A DNA stretch of 64,000 nt from NCBI GenBank assembly GCA_958299035.1, contig CATQJL010000223.1, forward strand, positions 1,110,359 to 1,174,358. Direction: 5' to 3'. The position numbers were made by a program, and so were the translations under genes. Of this stretch, positions 34,399-45,642 are shown piece by piece. Below the pieces are notes generated by a model. It did not search any database and was not told where the DNA came from. It was given only the letters and a program-made list of their open reading frames with translations. The stretch's first letter is position 1; every line of letters begins with the position of its first letter. The stretch comes from Cylicocyclus nassatus. Lineage: Eukaryota; Nematoda; Chromadorea; Rhabditida; Strongylidae.

Positions 34399-35186
34399 TG
34401 TAAAAAAAGAGACAGAAGACAAGGGGGTTTGGTCCCTTTCCCTTGTGCGGACGACGCACACCGATAATAGAGTTTTATAAAAAAACACAAAAGAACACAA
34501 GGAAGATCAATAACCGGCGAAAAACGAGGTGCCGCCACACGAGATTCAAGTAAACAACGAAACTGACGCAACACTTGCACTAAGGCCCGCCAAGATGGCG
34601 AGTGGTCCTGCTGCGAGCAGGGAACGCGGCAGACGATAACATTCAAAACAACACGAAACAATACAGGGTGTACCAAAAAATGTATCGAACGTTTGATCGT
34701 TGATATCTCTCTTCTAAAAAAGTCTTTTCTCTTGCTTCAGGTACCAATCTGTAGAGCTGGCTTCAACTTAGATTTGCATTATAGAACGAATCACTCATTA
34801 CTCTTTATTACTGTAGGATTACGGTAGAAACTTCAAAGAGGGTTTTAAGCAATGAAAGGCTATATTTTGCCTTAGAAAGGAAATAAAACAGCCTGAAAGC
34901 TTTTACACTAGGCTAATTAGAGTTGCTGATTATAACTGTAAAGTTCTCAACTTATTATGATGCTTTATTGAAGAGTTATGCCAGGGATGAGTGATTCGTT
35001 CTATAATGCAAATCTAAGTTGAAGCCAGCTCTACGAAACGGTACTTGAAGCAAGGCAAAAGACTTCTTGAGAAGAGAGATATTGACGATCAAACGTTCGA
35101 TACATTTTTTGGGACACCCTGTATAAATGGATCAAAAGAACTATTGCAGACACGCTATCATCCTCAATCGTCTTCTCATCTTTACA
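34399..35186 (-). repeat. 5' LTR of the retrotransposon, interrupted by a MITE
   Basis: LTR sequence at 34399-34663 and 35122-35186, together about 328 bp after removing the inserted element and one TA. It ends CATCTTTACA followed by the target duplication AATA. Confidence 0.9.
34664..35121. mobile_element. TA-type MITE inside the 5' LTR (458 bp)
   Basis: Ends CAGGGTGTACCAAAAAATGT and reverse complement (right end CATTTTTTGGGACACCCTG), flanked by TA at 34662-34663 and 35122-35123. The other LTR preserves the empty site CAATATAAATGG, so the TA duplication and exact borders are proven. The arms are long inverted repeats; no coding capacity. Confidence 0.95.
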
Positions 35187-35407
35187 AATATGCCATTAAA
35201 AAAGCTCGAAAAACTGGTGGTATGTTATGTAGTGAATCCAGCATGCCTAAAAACCTTGTTACACAAATTTTCAGACATTTTGGAATTTTTTCCATTAAAG
35301 AGGCTATTCCACAGTAGCGCTGTATGCTGAACTTCATATCGTAATCCTACAGTAATGAAGAGTGATTGGTGATTCGCTCCGCACTGTAAGTCTAAGTATA
35401 AAACATA

Positions 35408-36081
35408 CAGGATGTCCCAAAAAAATGTGAACACTGTTTGATCGTTAATAACTCCGTTACTTTCATGTCTTTCACCGAGCTTGAGGCACCATTCTGTAAA
35501 GCGGGGTTCAACTTAGATTTGTAGTATAGAACGAATCACCGGTCGGTGTTCGTTACTTGGGATTACGGTATGAACTTCCAGCACGTGGATCTATTGTGAA
35601 ATATGCCATTTGACAAAATTTTTTTCAAAAAATCATAAAAATCGTGTACTAGGGTTTTCGCGCAGGCTGATTCCATTACACAACTTTTTATAACTGTTTT
35701 AGCTTTTTTGACGATGTATTCACCTTTCTGACAAATGGTGGAAATAAAGTTATTACGATTTACCAGGGATAACCTTGGAAAGAAGCATCACAGTAAAGTG
35801 GAGATTTCATATTCGATATCAGCGGCTTCCATTACCATAGTATAAGAGTTTCTGGCCTGTTTGGCTTGTTCCGAGGAGAATATGGCATCCAATGGCCTAA
35901 AATCCTTGTCGAGGTTCCTACCGTAATCCTACAGTAATGAAGAGCGATCAACGATTCGCTCCATCCTGTAGAGCTAAGTTGAACCTCGTTCTGTAGAGTG
36001 GTGCCTCAAGCTCGGCAAAAGACATGAAAGCAGGAGAGTTATTAGCAATCAAACAGTGTTCACATTTTCTGGGACACCCTG
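35408..36081. mobile_element. TA-type MITE (CAGGATGTCCC ends), 674 bp
   Basis: Left end CAGGATGTCCCAAAAAAATG, right end CATTTTCTGGGACACCCTG, flanked by TA (35406-35407 and 36082-36083). It is similar in length and sequence to 57731-58405 (675 bp) and related to the MITE in the LTR. It appears to have inserted into the older MITE copy ending near 35400. Confidence 0.9.
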
Positions 36082-36083
36082 TA

Positions 36084-36660
36084 TTAGGTCATTTCAAAAG
36101 TTCGTTCGCCAGTTTTTCAAAAAGCATAACTTCTTTCTCTCTTGATGAATTCTCTCGAAACTATAATTATTTGAAAGAAAAAAGCTATGCCTTTTACAGC
36201 GTGCTTCTGCCTTGAGTTAATATGAGAAATTTTGAGAGTTAGAAGCAGTTGAAGGCAATCACTCAGGATTGGCATTTTCAAGCAGTGTTACGAAATTTTC
36301 TATTATTAACTTTCTATTATTAATTTAACTATTTTTGTTTGAAAGAGAAATTTTTGCACATTACAGCGGCACCTCTTTCATGGATTTTAATACAATAGTT
36401 CACGAGTTAGAAGCATTTGAAGAAAATTGCTTCAATTTTGCAATTTTTGAGCACGCTCGAAAAAACCTGAAAACGCCATAGCGGAGGTCGAAACAGTTAT
36501 AGATAAGGGTTTTACGACCTCCTCTTTCTAGCTAAGAGGGTTTCGTGCTAATCGAGAGCAATTTTGATTTTCGGGAAAACGGATAGCGAATCCCTAAAAA
36601 TCATAACTTTTCATAGGAACATTCGTTCAGCAAAGTTTGCCTATTTTTTGAAAAATAGAA
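36084..36660. mobile_element. Truncated mariner-type element (TTAGGTCATTTC end)
   Basis: A left end TTAGGTCATTTCAAAAGTTC starts right after the TA of the preceding MITE. AAAATCATAACTTTTCATAG near 36600 resembles the interior of the element at 18831-19541. No matching right end occurs, so it is a fragment. It is followed by a TATGGACATG-rich stretch with a short palindrome (36666-36738). Confidence 0.55.
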
Positions 36661-36736
36661 GCGAATGTATGGACATGTATGGACATGTACAGACATACGG
36701 TGATGTCCATACATGTCAATACATGTATGGACATCA

Positions 36737-38773
36737 CCGTCGCGTGGCATAACTCTCTTCAGAGTGGACGAATTCTGAATCCAAAGCCACCGTTCGATTT
36801 AGCTCGGCGCGGAAAATCTTCTAATATATTGGAAGTGGGGGTACGATGTCTTCGATATTCCGTTTCCAGTTTTTTTAATTTGTTCTGAGGAGGTCCTTTC
36901 GCGAATATGTGAAGCAACGCCTACCCAACATAGAAGACTTTACTAAGTACTATTCGATAATACTGTTCTTGTAGATTATTGTGCGCTAAGAATTAGGCTT
37001 AGACTTCTTTCCAAAGGAGATAGAAGCTTGGTGAATTTTGAAAAAACGCGCGTTTTCAAATTCTACTCGCCATAACTTCCTTCGGAATAAGTATATTTTG
37101 AATCTGAAAACAGCGCCTTGCTCAGCTCATCAAGGCGAATCTTCTCGTGTACAGCATGTCCTTGATATTTCGATTCTAGTATTTTTGAATCTTTCTGAGG
37201 ACGTCTTTTCGCGAAGGTGTAAAGCAGCGAGTACATTCCAGCAAGGACCTTTCGATAGCACTTTTTTTGTAGATTTTGATGTGCTAAATAGCAGCCGCAG
37301 GTTTCTTTTCAAAGGAAATAGAACGGCTGGTGAATTGTGGAAAAATCTTGTCGTCCCAAATTCTACTCGCCATAGCCGCAGGATACGAAACTATCTTGCT
37401 AAGCAGATGTGAGTTTCGAAATCAGCAGATCGCATAACCTCTACAAGCAAATTTTTCGATATGTTTGGGTTATTTCATTTTTTCTCGTTTTACGCGAAAG
37501 CTCGCCGATGGATTTTGTTCGAAATGTTGATCCTCTTGAATTGTAAGGAAACTTCGCTTATAGGGGTTTTCGAACATGCTCTTTACGAAAATCGTGGTCT
37601 TTGAGGATTGCAGGTTTTTTTTTTGGAGAGATATGGTGAGGTGACTGTAACTGCATCACGAAAAAGCGTAAATTTGGCCGCACTTCTCGCATATCTGTCA
37701 GAAACCTTGCCTGCTTGCTTTTCTCAGTCAATGTTACTAGGAATTGTGCTATCGAATGGTGCATGACTCAGGCTCCAGTCTGTGAAATTCGCCGAGTTAC
37801 GAGCCTACGAAAACACGTCCTCTTGAATTTTGCCCAAAATATAAAGATCACATATCTCGTCGAAATTCCTCTGTGAACGCTTGTATGACGCTCGTTGCAG
37901 ATATTATGTTCGCTTCGTCGAACGGCTCCCACTGTACTGAATATGGTGCTTGCGTCTGCTTCAGCTGCTCAATTGAATATCAAAGCTATTTCGTGGCTAG
38001 AGCTCAAAGCACGAAATCTAACACAATAAGGTCCATTAAAAATGTGGAAGGATTTGATCAGCGCGTTGTACAAACGCTCACGAAGGAACTTCGACGAGAT
38101 ATGTGATCTTAATATTTTGGGCAAAATTCAAGAGGACGTGTTTAGGCTCGTAACTCCGCGAATTTCACGGACTGGAGCCTGAATCATGCACCATTCGATA
38201 GCACAATTCCTAGTAACTTTGACTGAGAAAAGCAAGCAGGCAAGTTTTCTGACAGATATGCGAGAAGTGCGGCCAAATTTGCGCTTTTTCGTGATGCAGT
38301 TACAGTCACCTCCTTTACACCTTCGCGAAAAGACGTCCTCAGAAAGATTCAAAAATACTAGAATCGAAATATCAAGGACATGCTGTACATGAGAAGATTC
38401 GCCTTGATGAGCTGAGCAAGGCGCTGTTTTCAGATTCAAAATATACTTATTCCGAAGGAAGTTATGGCGAGTAGAATTTAAAAACGCGCGATTTTTTTAA
38501 AATTCACCAAGCTTCTATCTCCTTTGGAAAGAATTCTGAGCCTATTTCTTAGCGCACAATAATCTACAAGAACAGTATTATTGAATAGTACTTAGTAAAG
38601 TCTTCTATGTTGGGTAGGCGTTGCTTCACATATTCGCGAAAGGACCTCCGCAGAACAAATTGAAAAAACTGGAAACGGAATATCGAAGACATCGTACCCC
38701 CACTTCCAATATATCAGAAGATTCTCCGCGCCGAGCTGAATCGAAGGGTGGCTTTGGATTCAGAATTCGTCCA
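36737..38773. mobile_element. Large fold-back element, about 2.0 kb, related to the 53-60.5 kb palindrome
   Basis: The left arm (36737-37884) recurs inverted at 38076-38773, including AACGCCTACCCAACATAGAAG and its complement and AATATATTGGAAGTGGGGGT. The right arm lacks about 410 bp present in the left (37222-37632); the junction lies between CACCTCC and TTTACACC. Arm sequences such as GGACGAATTCTGAATCC and TTCGATTTAGCTCGGCG match GGACGAATTTTGAATCC and TTCGATTCAGCTCGGCG at 53115-53160, so both belong to one diverged family. No clear target duplication. Confidence 0.8.
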
Positions 38774-39413
38774 CTAAGGCAAAGAGTGAGCGCCTTTTAT
38801 AGCGCTCATTTCCCGCGCACTCTGAGGTTGCAATCGACTACGCGAGGCAGATCACTATGAGGAACACTGATCAGTACTAACAGAACACCAACCTCCCCCA
38901 CTCTTAGTCCGCCTATTCTCGAGATATGGCGTGGTCTTAAACCGGGCTTTCTAGAACTCACCCAGTCTGGAAATTTTACGACGTAGTCAAGCACGGACTA
39001 GATGTACATGTGCAAGATTGCAGACTCCCAGCTTCACTGTAACCAGAAATCTGAAAAACCGAGTTTTTGCCAATTTTTGAAAAAATCGATTTTTCAAAAA
39101 ATATCCGTAATTCACCAAAAAATCAGGTTAGGTAGATCTCCAATAGAGAAGACTCCCACAATTTTTTAAATTTTTCTGTAACGTCTGCACATAATTTTTT
39201 TCGGGTTTCAGAAGTTTTAGAGGCGGGGCGCCGCGCACAGGTATTCGGCAAAGGTGAGTCATTGCTGAAAAGAACAACAACCACGCAACCTTCCTTCAAA
39301 ATGGTTATTCGTAAGCTTTTATTACATTTTAGACGTTGATTCGTTCAAACTTTTGAATTTTGAGACAGGGAAACGCGAAGAACTCGAATTTTGGCGAATT
39401 TTCGATGAAAATA
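38774..39413. other. No recognisable feature
   Basis: About 640 bp between two transposon blocks. There is a local inverted repeat with TTTTTGAAAAAATCGATTTTT near 39077 and a short GC-rich stretch near 39230; neither is interpretable. Confidence 0.5.
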
Positions 39414-39590
39414 TTGGTTGTCGGGAAATTAATGCCCGTTCTGAATTTCAACCGCAATAAGTCATACACTTCTCATTTCTAAGTAGGTTGCAAAATACCG
39501 TTCAATAGAGCAAAGCAAGCTCTACAGGATGGCTATCTTGCTTTAGCGGCAGCTCTGGTTTACTTCCAGTTTCGAGCCAAAAACTAAATA

Positions 39591-40531
39591 TTAGGTTGTC
39601 CGGAAATTAATGTCCGTTTTGAATTTCAACCGCAATAAGTCATAAACTTCTCATTTCTGAATAGGTTGCAAGGTACCATTTGATAGAGCAAAGCAAGCTC
39701 TACAAGATGGCTATCTTGTCTTTGCAAGAGCTCTCATTTACCTCGAGTTTCGAGCCAGAAACTAAAAAAATTCAGCTGACAGAAAAATCAAGAAAAGTCG
39801 TAACTTTGTTCTTAAAAATCCTACAAAAATTCTAACTTGGTCACGTAAACACTATCCACATAGGGCATCTATATACGCCGTTGACATCTTTTCCACCTTT
39901 TAGAAATCAAGAAAACGAAAATTTTCTTGCATTTGCCAAATGCTGTACCGTCCCTACATGAGTAATTGTATACTACAAGCCTATAGAAGTATAAACGTAA
40001 ATTTTCAGTTCTCTATTAGCTTTAGTTCTCGAGAAATTTGATTATTGACTTGGACCACCTGACTAGAGAAAGCCATGATCGACAATTCTCGAGAAAGCTT
40101 GAAGAGAGCTTAAACTTTACGTTTGTACTTCTACGGGCTTGTAGTATAAAACTATTTATGTGGGAGCAGCATAGCAATACTTTGACAAATGCACAAAAAT
40201 TTCCATTTTCTTGGTTTCTAACAGAGGAAAAAATACGACAAAGGCGTATATGGATGTTTTATGAGGATAGTGTTTACATGAGCAAGTAAGAATTTTTGTA
40301 GGGTTTTTGTAAACTGAGTTACAATTTTTCTCGATTTTTCGGGCTACTGAGTCTTTTTAGTTTTTGGCTCGAAATTCGAGGTAAATGAGAGCTCTTGCAA
40401 AAGCAAGATAGCCATCCTGTAGAGCTTGCTTTGCTCTATCGAATGGTGCCTTGCAACCTATTCGGAAATGAGAAGTGTATGACTTATTGCGGTTGAAATT
40501 CAAAACGGACATTAATTTCCGGACAACCTTA
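39591..40531. mobile_element. Mariner-type fold-back element, inner copy (941 bp)
   Basis: Left end TTAGGTTGTCCGGAAATTAA; right end TTAATTTCCGGACAACCTTA, with TA on both sides (39589-39590 and 40532-40533). The arms are inverted over almost their whole length: GCAAGCTCTACAAGATGGCT near 39685 pairs with AGCCATCCTGTAGAGCTTGC near 40408. No transposase. Confidence 0.9.
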
Positions 40532-40763
40532 TAGATTCAATTGCTTGAAAAATCGGAAAAAATCATAACTCAGTCGGTGAAATTCCTACAAGAATTCTAA
40601 CTTGCCCACGTAAATACTGTCTATATAATACATCTACATAGGCCGTTTTCGTATTTCTTCCTCTGTTAGAAATCAAGAAAACGGAAACACTCGTGCATTT
40701 GCCAAAGTGATGTTGTGCTGTCCCCACATAGGTAGTTGTATACTACAAGCCTGTAGAAGTATA

Positions 40764-40914
40764 GGCGATTCGTTGCACGCAAAGATTGCGGACGTATCGG
40801 CGTCTCTCCGATCAGGCGCTCTTTCGTTTCTCTTACCACCTGCTGTCTCTCCCAAGCACCAGCTATCTTGGTTGGACGCAGCGGCGTCCAGTCCTTACGT
40901 GTTTTGAATCGCCG
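40764..40914. mobile_element. Small (about 150-bp) insertion with GGCGATTC ends
   Basis: Interrupts the fold-back arm between GTAGAAGTATA and CAAATGTAAATTT, which are adjacent in sister sequence. Ends GGCGATTC and GAATCGCC, bordered by ATA on both sides. The interior is GC-richer than the surroundings and contains an inverted GGTTGGACGC/GGCGTCCAG segment. Superfamily unknown. Confidence 0.6.
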
Positions 40915-41127
40915 ATACAAATGTAAATTTTTAGCTCTGTGCAAGCTTTGGTTCTCGAGAAATATCGAATAAAGCTTTACCCAGTCAGGGGGTTCAAACT
41001 AAAATTCATATTTCTCAAGAACTATAGCTGTAGAAAGCTGAAAATTTACATTTGTACTTTTACAGGTTTGTAGTATACAACTACCTATGTGGGAACAGCA
41101 CAGCATCATTTTGGCAAATGCATGAGG

Positions 41128-42625
41128 GCTAGCTGTGGCTAGCTCTTACTGAAAGAGATTATTTGACGAGCGCTCGCAGAAAATTTTGTATTGCTGCTTG
41201 CTGGTGGAACACGGAAATACCGCTCGCTGAAAGTTTGGCCACGCCCCCAAAATTTTGTTGACCGCTTGCAGAAAAGCGCGAGTTTGCGGACCGCCTACCC
41301 CCGACGATTATCTGAGAGGTTGCTAAATTGTTATCGGCAACTTACGCAAATTGTTTATCGGCATCTAATGTCAATCGCGCGATGGCGAAGCGCAAATCAC
41401 TTGCGGAAATCAACATCAGATAGCGATTTGCACTCCGAATGGTCGCATCAACAAGGCTGTTTTTGTGTTCTACTCTTCTAGGGTGAGGGAAATTTGCACA
41501 TGGCGCTCCCGGATCTACCGAATTCACACTTAATGAACGGCTTCATTATGTGGAGGATACTTCTTGGTACACGAGAATTCAGTTAGAATTATCCCATCTC
41601 ATTCAGATTTCAATTTTTCTTTCGCGTTAGACGCCACTGCTATTGTTGATCATTCTCTAGGATATTGTAGACATGTGCTTTTCTCATTGCTTTCTATCAA
41701 ATAGTACTTCTTCATGCTTTTGTTTATTACTGATAATAGTTTTGATTCACCCTTTTCAAACATTGTCTCTAGCACTAATCAAAAAATCATCTAATTCTGC
41801 TTGTAAGTGGGACGTGACTCAAAAATTTGGACGTGACAAAATCCTTCGTCAAAAGGATGGCACCAATTTTTTTAACGAACCTAGGGGGTATCAAAGTTAA
41901 AGACTTCCCAAGTTTTACTAACAAAATGCCAACAGATTTTTAATCGCTTCCTCCCAGCTTCCTATGTACTCAACTTCTGTATGCTCGCGTTTGCTGTCCC
42001 ATTCTGAGTTAAGCCAGACTGCCCTCCTCTTCCCCCCCCCCTCGCGCAATTCATACAAGAGTTACCTCTATGAAACTTTCTAAAACACAAACCTTTTTTC
42101 GCACTCTCACATCTTTCAGATCCAATCCAACCGCTTCCAAATTTAGACTCAAAAAAGCTGTTGAGAAAATGCGTCACCTACACGTTTACAGTCTGCTGTA
42201 ATTCGAATCAGGCCAAAATTCACATGATGCGTGAGCAACGCCAAGATTCTGCGATTTTTTTGCGCTTGCTAAGTTTTTCCTCCTTTTGTTTGAGCCCTGC
42301 TTTATGAAATGCAGCGCAAACCCTTTGCGTTGCGAGCGCGCGATTCCGAGCCAACATTTCAGCGTGATCACGATTCAGACAGACTCCAAAGTTTCTCATT
42401 CCCAATTGCGCAAAAATCCTCGGATGCTCCCGAAATTTTCAAATTCAAAATTTTCTCACCGATGTGGCATGGCAGTCAAATACTCGGCAAAGTTTACCCA
42501 GCTATGCGCACTTCCTAGACTTTACTGGGAGCCATGCTTCCCTCATACGGTCGCGCCAAAAAACTACGTTTTGTGGTAAGGGTTGAGTTAATGGTTAGTG
42601 AATCCCTTTCTTTTCATCTCTCTTA
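41128..42625. other. No recognisable gene
   Basis: About 1.5 kb with several imperfect repeats of CGCTTGCAGAAAA-like sequence near 41165-41280. No frame above about 100 codons and no inverted-repeat ends identified. The flanking 8-bp duplication of the next element begins at 42626. Confidence 0.5.
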
Positions 42626-42633
42626 TTCACGCC

Positions 42634-44047
42634 CAGGGCCCGGCACGCGGTGGGCAAAAGGGGTTTCAGAACGAATTCCCCTTTGACCTCAAAATTTTTT
42701 ACTAATACGTCTTTGAGCCCAAAAATGAGTCTTTGTGTTGTGCAACGCAGACACCGGCCAAACGCCCAAAAGCGCTTGAATTATTCTACTCTCTCTTCAC
42801 CTTCCCACTTCACACGTCCACGCTAAGCTAAAAGTCAGCACATTAACAAGCAAGCGGAAAGTGTGTTAAATAAGATGAGAAATATGAAGAGAGATCAAAC
42901 AACTATGGGCGCTTTTGAGCGCTTTTGGGCGAAGCCTGCAGTGCTGAACATTTCATCACAAAATAATAAAATATTCAACGACAAAACTATCAAATGACAT
43001 CGAAAAAGAAAACAAAACATCAAAACGACATTAAAATAGCAGTTTTACTAGATAATACAAGGAAAAACATGTGAAACGGGTTTCAGGCCTGAGTGACGCC
43101 GTTCCCGCGCATATCGATCGATTGGGCGCGCTTTCCTCAGGAAGAAAGGGTGCCGCTGATCCTATTTTGACTATAGTAAAGAGGAGAGGGGAAGTTTTGA
43201 TACTACTGTGAACATATACTAAGCTTTAGGTGTACAAGAGATTTATGTGAAAATTTTGAAAAAAATTATGTGAATTGGAAGTTTTGCCTACCTCAGGTGG
43301 GCATTAGGTGGGCAATTGCCCACCTAAATTGGAAAAAAGTTGGGCACGCTCTTCATTCACATAAGTATAATTCTTCATATTTTGTTCCTTAGCCTTACTG
43401 CGCGTATACACCGCAAATCTCGAGCGATTTCGTAACCTCTGCGTTGCAAACGAGCCATTTTTCCATTTTTTTGCAAGCGGGAAAATTTCGAAAAAAGATT
43501 GCCACAACCTTCAGTCACATAGTTTTCCAATGAAATTCCTAAGTTAACTCCTACAGGCTTGTATCCAAGTACCTACCAAGTTTCATGCGATATCGTCTCC
43601 TGTGCTTTGCAAATTAGCCATTTGAACTCACAACTTCGCCCACCAGTTATGGGGAATTTTTGGAAAAAATGCTTAGTACATCTTCCATTCACATAAGTTT
43701 TTCAGAAATTTTCCTACTCTGTTTCCACCAGCCTCGGTTGTTCGCTTACGAAATTTAGTGCCATATAATTATGCATGCATTGAGAAATAGTCACGCATCT
43801 TGTTCCAAAAGGCATCGGTTACGCGACAATGCGCGTGCAGCAGTTAGCGACGGCGCGACGTGACGCGCGCAAACTCTGCTGTACCCCTATTCAATTTCTA
43901 TTCCGCATAAGAAAGGGCCCAGATTTGCCTTATCAATTACCATTTTTTTTGAGCTCCGCCCCGTACCCCGCAAAACGATATCCCTTTTGCTTTTTGGCCT
44001 CAAAACGATTTCCAGCTTGTCATTTGCCTACCTCGTGCCGGGCCCAG
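42634..44047. mobile_element. hAT-type non-autonomous element, 1414 bp
   Basis: Left end CAGGGCCCGGCACGCGGTGG; right end reversed CTGGGCCCGGCACGAGGTAG, about 22 of 25 bases shared. It is flanked by the perfect 8-bp duplication TTCACGCC (42626-42633 and 44048-44055). CAGGG-type ends plus 8-bp duplications are the hallmark of hAT transposons. The interior has only short frames, including GC-rich GCGCGACGTGACGCGCGC near 43853, and no hAT transposase. Unlike most elements here, the arms are not long inverted repeats. Confidence 0.9.
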
Positions 44048-44055
44048 TTCACGCC

Positions 44056-44855
44056 TGCTGTATTTCAGACAGACAGCATGCAATTTTCACGATCGCAGTG
44101 ATTTTTCCACAGTACTTTCGAAATTATGTTTTTGGATAAAAATTCGAAATTCCGAGATGAAGTCTATTAGAACCCAAAATTTCCTTGCTAGGAAAGCTTC
44201 TTGCATTCAGGTAGAGTTTCGAGGCAATTCGCCCACGTTTCTTATAATTTAATGCATAACAATTTGGAAAATTCAAACAGTGTTGAGTCAAGTGGATAGA
44301 ATCAAAGTCTTTCGAAAAGCATCAGACCCCAAAGTTCCCTTGCATGTGAATTGAGGAGTCAAACTGTTTAATGAAGTTCTTGGTGTTCAATAGTTCGATA
44401 TAGTGGCAAACATTACCGAGAACTTAGCGCAAAATGTGATGATGACCTGAGCGACTGGTCGAACCGTAAATGCAAAACGTTCTGGAAACAGGCGAAAGTG
44501 CAAAAATTAAGACAGAGATCTTCACAAACATCCATCGCTGGTTGTTGACGTTCGATGGTCCCCCCCCCCCTGCGCTTTATTGGAGAACAAGTCCAACTTT
44601 CGACTGGCTGTGTGTGTAAAGTGAATAAATTGAGAAGTTGGACTAACTTAGAAAGTTTTGTGCAAACCTTTTCCTCATCAAAAGTAGATGGACGTTATTA
44701 TAAAGTCTGTCATAGGATAATCGAACAAAACGTTAACTGCAATTTTCTAGTAGAGAATTACATTTGTGTAGTGTAATATGTCTACTCGGACAAATAAACA
44801 AAACTATACAGAAAATAGTTTCCAAGTTTCCTCATTTCTCAACCTCGGCATAGTT
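44056..44855. other. No recognisable feature
   Basis: About 800 bp without a convincing gene or repeat. A C-run lies at 44561-44570. Sequence near 44590-44700 (TCGACTGGCTGTGTGTGTAAAG, ACCTTTTCCTCATCAAAAGT) weakly resembles 50695-50780, perhaps an old dispersed repeat. Confidence 0.45.
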
Positions 44856-45642
44856 AGTAATCTGGTTAGTATGTTAGTAAGCCGTTACGAGGTTAGCACG
44901 ATTTATTAGTGGCGGCTTGACGTTTCGACTTTGTCGTCTTCTTCAGAGGCCTCTTCTACCGTCGGCACGCAGATCTTGGTGCGACCGTCCTTCAATGCCA
45001 CTCAGTACTTAGTACTGAGTGGCATTGAAGTTGCCACTTACAAGGGACGGATACCTGGTGACCATGGCCTTCTGAAATGAAGCGCATACCATTAAATGCA
45101 TCTTGGGGCGCTGATTCCAAATCTGCTTCCGGTATCTGCTGCGCGCTCTTCCGAAAGAAGTTATGAACATTTATTGCCACCAAAATTTGCACTGTTTTGT
45201 TGACAGAAATCACCAATACGTCGGAATGTTCAATACGCACTACAAAAAAGCGCCCAGATAAAATAAAGTTTTATATTAAACTCAGAAAAACAATCTCCGA
45301 TAAATCAGAGTTTAAAAAGCCTGAATACTGATGATTCAGACTGCCAAAATCTCGTGGAAATAATATGGAGAAAAGGCCATAATTTTATTCAGAGAGTCGC
45401 ACAGCAGATAATGAACACAGATTTGAAATCAGCGTTTCAAGGCGCATCTACTGGTATACATCCCATTGCAAAAGGCCACGGTCACCAAGTATCCTTTCCT
45501 TGTTAGTTCTAAGCCGCACCAAGATCTGCGTGCCGACGGTGGAAGAAGCCTCTGAAGAAGACGACAAAGTCGAAACGTCAGGCCGCCACTAATAAATCGT
45601 ACTAACCTCGTAACGGCTTACTAACATACTAACCAGATTACT
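44856..45642. mobile_element. Fold-back element with AGTAATCTGGTTAGTATG ends
   Basis: About 130-bp near-perfect terminal inverted repeats (44856-44985 and about 45516-45642) containing TTAGTGGCGGCTTGACG and the segment ACGACAAAGTCGAAACGTCA in reverse. The inner parts pair less well (CTTCCGGTATCTGC against GCAGATAATG). The left arm carries an additional palindrome (44990-45030). No target duplication was recognised beyond CTAT-like flanks. Related sequence occurs at 25690-25830. Confidence 0.8.
44990..45030. other. Perfect 41-bp palindrome (20-bp stem, 1-base centre)
   Basis: CTTCAATGCCACTCAGTACT, T, then its exact reverse complement. It lies in the left arm of the surrounding fold-back element but has no counterpart in the right arm, so it was added to the left arm after the arms formed, either as an insertion or by a local foldback copying event. 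Confidence 0.9.

Larger units (their letters stand above)
30420..35186 (-). mobile_element. LTR retrotransposon with degraded gag-protease, pol core missing
   Basis: Two related LTRs (30420-30749 and 34399-35186) with TG...CA ends, flanked by the 4-bp duplication AATA (30416-30419 and 35187-35190). The internal region encodes, on the minus strand, a gag-like protein, a CCHC zinc knuckle and an aspartic protease motif. I see no reverse transcriptase, RNase H or integrase. Without the nested MITE the element is about 4.3 kb, too short for a full element. It could be Gypsy- or BEL/Pao-like; the gag/protease order alone does not decide. The leader at 34100-34300 holds two imperfect direct repeats with CACGGTGAT and GCAGAGGTTC-like motifs. 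Confidence 0.9.
30310..35400 (-). mobile_element. Old MITE of the CAGRGTGTCCC family, split by an LTR retrotransposon
   Basis: 30310-30419 (including CATGAGTTATTTCAGATTTA and TTTTCCAATGTTC) and 35191-35400 (including CTGAAAACC/CTAAAAACC and CCTACAGTAATGAAG) are the two halves of a copy like the element at 57731-58405, in reverse. The join GTGAATA|TGCCATTAA corresponds to GTGAATACGCCATCAAG in that sister copy, so the retrotransposon insertion site is reconstructed. Both outer ends of this copy are missing. Confidence 0.75.
39414..41127. mobile_element. Mariner-type fold-back element, outer copy of a self-nested pair
   Basis: Left end TTGGTTGTCGGGAAATTAAT (an imperfect TTAGGTTG) after TA at 39412-39413. 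The copy is interrupted at 39589 by a second member of its family (39591-40531) and resumes at 40534 with GATTCAATTGCTTGAAAAAT. It carries a second small insertion (40764-40914) and fades out near 41127 without its right terminus. The arms share CCACGTAAATACTGTCTA-like and GTAGTATACAACTACC-like segments. Confidence 0.8.
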
